Below are positions 60,374 to 64,000 of a stretch of 64,000 nucleotides of DNA, piece by piece. Under the pieces are notes generated by a model. The model saw only the letters and a program-made list of their open reading frames with translations. It was not told the DNA's origin and searched no databases. This stretch comes from Bacillota bacterium (GTDB lineage: Bacteria > Bacillota > Clostridia > Lachnospirales > Anaerotignaceae). The DNA is taken from NCBI GenBank assembly GCA_017534115.1, contig JAFWDD010000087.1, positions 1 to 64,000 of the forward strand, given 5' to 3'. The translations under genes were made by a program, and so were the position numbers. The number at the start of each line of letters is the position of its first letter. Within the stretch, counting starts at the first letter, position 1.

Positions 60374-62224
60374 ATGTTTGATATAAAAGAAGAACTGAAA
60401 AAACTGCCTTCCACACCGGGAGTCTATATAATGAAATCCGAAAATGACGAGATAATTTATATAGGCAAGGCGATAAATCTCAAAAATCGTGTAAAACAGT
60501 ATTTTACGGGAACAAAAAGCCGAGGCGCAAAAACCATCGCGCTTGTTTCCCATATAAAGGAATTTGAGTATATAATTACGGACTCCGAAATGGAAGCCCT
60601 TATTTTGGAGTGCAATCTTATAAAGAAGCATAAACCCAAATATAATATAATGCTGAAGGACGACAAAAAGTATCCTTACATAAAAGTAACTGTAAATGAG
60701 GATTTTCCGGTGATTTACAAAACAAGGAGACGACTTGATGACGGAGCTCTTTATATAGGGCCCATAACCGACGCCACTGCCGTAAACGAGACCATAGATA
60801 TGATTCACAAAATATGGCCGATCCGAAAATGCAGGAAAAAGCTTCCCAGGGATATAGGCAGGGAAAGACCATGCCTGAATTACCATATTGGCGAGTGCGA
60901 GGCGCCCTGCGCCGGACTTATTTCCAAGGAAGAATATGGGGAATATGTGAAGGAAGCGGTAAGGCTCCTGAGCGGACATCCTGATGAGCTTGTGAAAAAG
61001 CTTAAAGCGGAGATGGCTGAAGCATCAAAAAATCTTGAGTTTGAGAAAGCGGCTTCACTCAGAGATAAAATCAAATGGATAAATAGAATCGGAGAGAAGC
61101 AGAAAATGGAAAACACCTCAGTAGGCGACGCCGACGTAATAGCGATGAAGCTTGCGGAAGGAGAAGGCCTTTTCCAGATTTTCTTTATGCGAGGTGGAAA
61201 GCTTGTAGGCAGGGAGCATTTTTTTGCAGAAAATATAATTGAAGAAACAAAAGGTGAAGCCATTGCGGAGTTTATAAAAAGGTTTTATTCCGGGACAGCT
61301 TTTGTGCCTAAGGAAATTGTAGTGGAAGACATTCCCGATTCGGAGCATGAACTTTTAGAAGACTGGCTCAGCGGTCTCAAAGGTGTTAAAGTAAAGGTAA
61401 TCAAGCCTGTGAAGGGCGAAAAGGAAGGTCTTCTTAAGCTGGCGGCTACCAATGCGGAAATCGTATTCAATCAGTTCGGCGAAAAGCTTAAAAAAGACGA
61501 AGCCCGTACGATTGGAGCTGTTAAGGAGCTTTGCGATATATTAGGACTTGAAAAGCCTGTTTCAAGAATAGAAGCCTATGATATTTCCAATATAATGGGC
61601 ACCAATTCCGTAGGTTCCATGGTGGTTTTTGAGGACGGCAGCGCAAAAAGAAGCGATTACCGTAAATTCAAAATAAAAAGCGTAAATGGCGCCAATGATT
61701 ACGCTTCCATGCAGGAGGTCCTTGTAAGACGATTTAATCACGCTATAAAGGAAGGCATGACAAGCGAGCTGAATAAGGCTAAATTTTCCAAACTTCCCGA
61801 CCTAATGCTCATGGACGGAGGAAAGATTCAGGTCAATGCCGCCAAGGAAGTTCTCATGGAATTCGGACTGGATATACCCGTATGCGGAATGGTAAAAGAT
61901 GACAGGCACAGAACCAGAGCTTTTTATTACGAAGATAAGGAAATAAATGTAGATAAAAGCTCCCAGAGCTTCAGGCTTGTTACTCGAATTCAGGACGAAG
62001 CCCACAGATTCGCAATAGAATACCACAGAAGACTGAGGGAGAAAAACGAGGTGCATTCCATATTGGACGATATACCGAAAATAGGCGAAAAACGTCGGAA
62101 AGCGCTGCTTTATAAATTCGGCGATGTGGAAAGTATAAGGGAAGCCTCTCTGGAGGAGTTGGAGTCGGCGGAAAACATGACAAAAGATTCCGCGATGGAA
62201 GTATATAAATTTTTTCACGAGTAA
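60374..62224 (+). CDS. uvrC: Excinuclease ABC subunit C
   Basis: UvrC makes both incisions in nucleotide excision repair. The 616-aa protein has the GIY-YIG domain (about 10-95; PGVYIMKSENDEIIYIGKAINLKNRVKQYF), a UVR motif (EASKNLEFEKAASLRDKI), the C-terminal RNase H-like nuclease domain (AYDISNIMGTNSVGSMVVFEDG) and a terminal helix-hairpin-helix (DIPKIGEKRRKALLYKFGD). ATG at 60374 is preceded by GGGTGA; the GTG within that site is rejected. uvrC-hprK-murB is a known order in Clostridia. Confidence 0.96.
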   Translation: MFDIKEELKKLPSTPGVYIMKSENDEIIYIGKAINLKNRVKQYFTGTKSRGAKTIALVSHIKEFEYIITDSEMEALILECNLIKKHKPKYNIMLKDDKKYPYIKVTVNEDFPVIYKTRRRLDDGALYIGPITDATAVNETIDMIHKIWPIRKCRKKLPRDIGRERPCLNYHIGECEAPCAGLISKEEYGEYVKEAVRLLSGHPDELVKKLKAEMAEASKNLEFEKAASLRDKIKWINRIGEKQKMENTSVGDADVIAMKLAEGEGLFQIFFMRGGKLVGREHFFAENIIEETKGEAIAEFIKRFYSGTAFVPKEIVVEDIPDSEHELLEDWLSGLKGVKVKVIKPVKGEKEGLLKLAATNAEIVFNQFGEKLKKDEARTIGAVKELCDILGLEKPVSRIEAYDISNIMGTNSVGSMVVFEDGSAKRSDYRKFKIKSVNGANDYASMQEVLVRRFNHAIKEGMTSELNKAKFSKLPDLMLMDGGKIQVNAAKEVLMEFGLDIPVCGMVKDDRHRTRAFYYEDKEINVDKSSQSFRLVTRIQDEAHRFAIEYHRRLREKNEVHSILDDIPKIGEKRRKALLYKFGDVESIREASLEELESAENMTKDSAMEVYKFFHE

Positions 62225-62288
62225 TTGAAAAAAATGATATTTTAGGATATATTTATAATAGGAAGATATGGCCCCAAGGGGTATTTTG

Positions 62289-62326
62289 TTCCGGTAAGGC
62301 TCAAATTGCTGCAATCCGGAATTTTT
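62289..62326 (+). terminator. Terminator or attenuator between uvrC and hprK
   Basis: TTCCGG (62289-62294) pairs with CCGGAA (62316-62321) across a 21-nt loop and is followed by five T residues. It lies 18 bases before the hprK ATG, so read-through would decide hprK-murB expression. Confidence 0.6.
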
Positions 62327-62343
62327 GAGAGGAAGTATTGAAT

Positions 62344-63261
62344 ATGTATTCGGTATCTTTGGAAAGAATGGTAAAAGAAAATGAACTTCGTGTTCTGGTT
62401 CCCGAAATTGACATGACGGGAAGAATGATAACCAGAACGGAGGTCAGCAGACCGGCTCTTCAGCTTGCCGGATTTTATGAATATTTTGATAATGAAAGAG
62501 TCCAGATACTGGGCAAAATGGAATTTTCGTTCCTCAGGCAGATGGAGGAACAGGTAAGAAGAGACACTATCGAGAAAATATTCGAAAGGCGCGTTCCATG
62601 CGTTATAGTATGCAAAAAGCTTGAACCTTTTCCGGAAATGTTCGAGTTTGCGAAAAAATATGATGTTCCTCTTCTGGGTTCGGATTTCGGTACATCCGAA
62701 TCCCTGGGAGAAATAATCCGCTGGCTTAAGTCTGAACTTGCGGAAAGAATAACCCTTCACGGGGTTTTAGTCGATGTATACGGCGAAGGCGTACTTATAA
62801 TGGGCGAAAGCGGAATTGGAAAAAGTGAAGCCGCTCTGGAGCTTATAAAAAGAGGACACCGTCTTGTGGCGGATGATGCCGTAATAATCAGAAGAATATC
62901 CCACAGAAAGCTCATAGGGACCTGCCCTGAAATAATAAGGCATTTCATAGAGCTCAGAGGTATAGGTATAATAAATGTAAGACAGCTTTTCGGTGTGGGT
63001 GCTGTTAAGCTCAGCCACGCAATAGACCTTATTGTCCGTCTTGAGGCCGACGACCCTAAAAGAACATATGACAGACTTGGAATTGACGAGGAATACATGG
63101 ATATTCTTGGAAACAAGGTCGTTTGCATGAGAATCCCCGTAAGACCGGGTCGAAACTTAGCTGTTATCTGCGAAACGGCGGCAATTAATCACAGACAGAA
63201 GAGATTCGGATACAACGCTGCAGAGGATATAAGCTATAAGATTAATAATAGTATGTATTGA
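62344..63261 (+). CDS. hprK: HPr kinase/phosphorylase
   Basis: HprK phosphorylates Ser46 of HPr and so controls carbon catabolite repression in Bacillota. The 305-aa protein has an N-terminal MurF-like domain (about 1-130) and a C-terminal kinase domain with P-loop GESGIGKSEAALELI, the RGHRLVADDAV Asp pair and the HPrK signature ELRGIGIINVRQLFGVGAV. ATG at 62344 has GAGGAA 9 bases upstream. It lies 19 bases before murB. lgt, often next to hprK, is absent. Confidence 0.96.
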   Translation: MYSVSLERMVKENELRVLVPEIDMTGRMITRTEVSRPALQLAGFYEYFDNERVQILGKMEFSFLRQMEEQVRRDTIEKIFERRVPCVIVCKKLEPFPEMFEFAKKYDVPLLGSDFGTSESLGEIIRWLKSELAERITLHGVLVDVYGEGVLIMGESGIGKSEAALELIKRGHRLVADDAVIIRRISHRKLIGTCPEIIRHFIELRGIGIINVRQLFGVGAVKLSHAIDLIVRLEADDPKRTYDRLGIDEEYMDILGNKVVCMRIPVRPGRNLAVICETAAINHRQKRFGYNAAEDISYKINNSMY

Positions 63262-63280
63262 TTGTTGGAGGATGAACATA

Positions 63281-64000
63281 TTGAGTAATTTTTCGTATAT
63301 TTTTGATATTCTGAAATCGGAAAATATATCAGGCGGGGTTTTAAAGGATGAACCCATGAGCCTGCACACATCTTTCAAAACAGGAGGACCTGCGGATGTA
63401 TTTGTGAGTCCTGCCGATGAAAATGAACTGAAAAAAGTAATAGAAATTCTGAAAAAAGAAAATGCGCCTGCATTTGTAATAGGCAACGGAACCAATCTTC
63501 TTGTGAAGGATAATGGCATAAGAGGAGTAGTTGTGCACATAGGCAAAGGGTTTTCTTATATAAACACAAAGAATGAAGAAATAACTGCGGGAGCAGGATG
63601 CCTCATGTCGGAAATCGCCCAGAACGCGTTGGATAATTCTCTGACAGGATTTGAATTCGCGTCGGGAATACCCGGTTCTTTCGGAGGTGGAATGTTCATG
63701 AACGCGGGAGCCTATGACGGAGAGATGAAAAATGTGCTTAAAGCTGCAAAGGTTTTGGACAGGAACACTCTGGAGATATTTGAGATTTCCGCAGAGGAGC
63801 TTGATCTGGGATACAGAAAAAGTTCCGTTGAAGCAAAAGGGTATATTGTCCTTGAAGGCACTATTAAGCTGGGAAAAGGGGATTATGACAAAATAAAAGA
63901 CAAAATGAACGACCTGAATTCCCAGAGGAGAGAAAAACAGCCGCTTACATTCCCCAGCGCGGGAAGCACATTCAAAAGACCGGAAGGCTATTTTGCCGGA
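63281..64000 (+). CDS. murB: UDP-N-acetylmuramate dehydrogenase, 3' end beyond the window
   Basis: MurB reduces UDP-GlcNAc-enolpyruvate to UDP-MurNAc, following MurA. The visible 240 codons have the FAD-binding start LHTSFKTGGPADVFV, VIGNGTNLLVKDNGIRGVVV, GFEFASGIPGSFGGGMFMNAGAYDGEM and the later PSAGSTFKRPEGYFAG, which fits the type IIb enzyme with an active-site Ser. The start is TTG at 63281 with GGAGG nine bases upstream; an in-frame ATG at 63272 touches that site. The frame is open at base 64000. Confidence 0.93.
   Translation, partial: MSNFSYIFDILKSENISGGVLKDEPMSLHTSFKTGGPADVFVSPADENELKKVIEILKKENAPAFVIGNGTNLLVKDNGIRGVVVHIGKGFSYINTKNEEITAGAGCLMSEIAQNALDNSLTGFEFASGIPGSFGGGMFMNAGAYDGEMKNVLKAAKVLDRNTLEIFEISAEELDLGYRKSSVEAKGYIVLEGTIKLGKGDYDKIKDKMNDLNSQRREKQPLTFPSAGSTFKRPEGYFAG

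Noticed and set aside
1-64000. CRISPR array, prophage, IS element or antiphage island
   Set aside because: No regularly spaced direct repeats, cas genes, phage structural genes or transposases were seen. The only mobile element supported is the sigK insertion.

Overview
This 64 kb window looks like chromosome from an anaerobic, endospore-forming member of the Clostridia (Bacillota). The support is the sporulation genes spoIIGA-sigE, a split sigK and spoVB; GerMN, VanW, SepF/YlmH and HPr-kinase families; strong AAGGAGG ribosome binding sites; frequent TTG/GTG starts; and tRNA genes without encoded CCA. No family or species assignment can be made from sequence alone. I see no prophage structural genes, IS transposase or CRISPR array.

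Layout. 1-0.5 kb: three tRNAs and a small ORF. 0.6-7.8 kb: comEA, an OmpR-type response regulator with its kinase, a GerMN protein, comEC and holA on one strand. 7.9-10.3 kb: a large secreted stalk-domain protein, followed by a terminator and a triple-hairpin repeat. 10.5-17.3 kb: a DUF362/ferredoxin gene, then M24 peptidase, ACT protein, DUF711, pepD and an AI-2E-family permease. 17.3-20.7 kb (minus strand): murA-ftsQ, then ftsZ with its own promoter. 20.9-22.5 kb: membrane HtrA protease.

22.6-25.9 kb is the most notable region. The mother-cell sigma factor gene sigK is split into two halves by a 2,585-bp element that carries a serine recombinase, a 60-aa protein and an MgtC-family membrane protein. 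The crossover core and short inverted repeats can be read from the sequence, and precise excision rebuilds a 223-aa SigK with an uninterrupted region 2. It is a skin-like element, but very small. A candidate ~110-nt RNA lies just beyond it.

26.2-31.5 kb: GH13 amylase, RluA-type pseudouridine synthase and an orphan clpC. 31.5-32.8 kb: an AT-rich stretch with two promoters, a candidate structured RNA, a leader peptide and a BspA-like lipoprotein. 32.8-35.6 kb (minus): vanW, sigE and spoIIGA, with a spoIIG-type promoter (22-bp spacer plus a Spo0A box). 35.7-39.9 kb: an unknown protein and addA without addB. 40.0-49.1 kb: HlyD-like protein, yggS, sepF, yggT, ylmH, lspA, rluD, a pyrB-like/pyrC-like pair whose catalytic motifs are both altered, and ftsY. 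49.1-53.7 kb: a CAP-domain protein, metA, a TetR regulator and an orphan NMT1-type lipoprotein. 53.8-64 kb: polA, coaE, a lytic transglycosylase, galT, spoVB (minus), uvrC, hprK and the start of murB.

Together the genes cover DNA uptake and replication/repair (comEA, comEC, holA, polA, addA, uvrC), envelope growth and division (murA, murB, ftsQ, ftsZ, sepF) and sporulation control (spoIIGA-sigE, then sigK reconstruction, spoVB).
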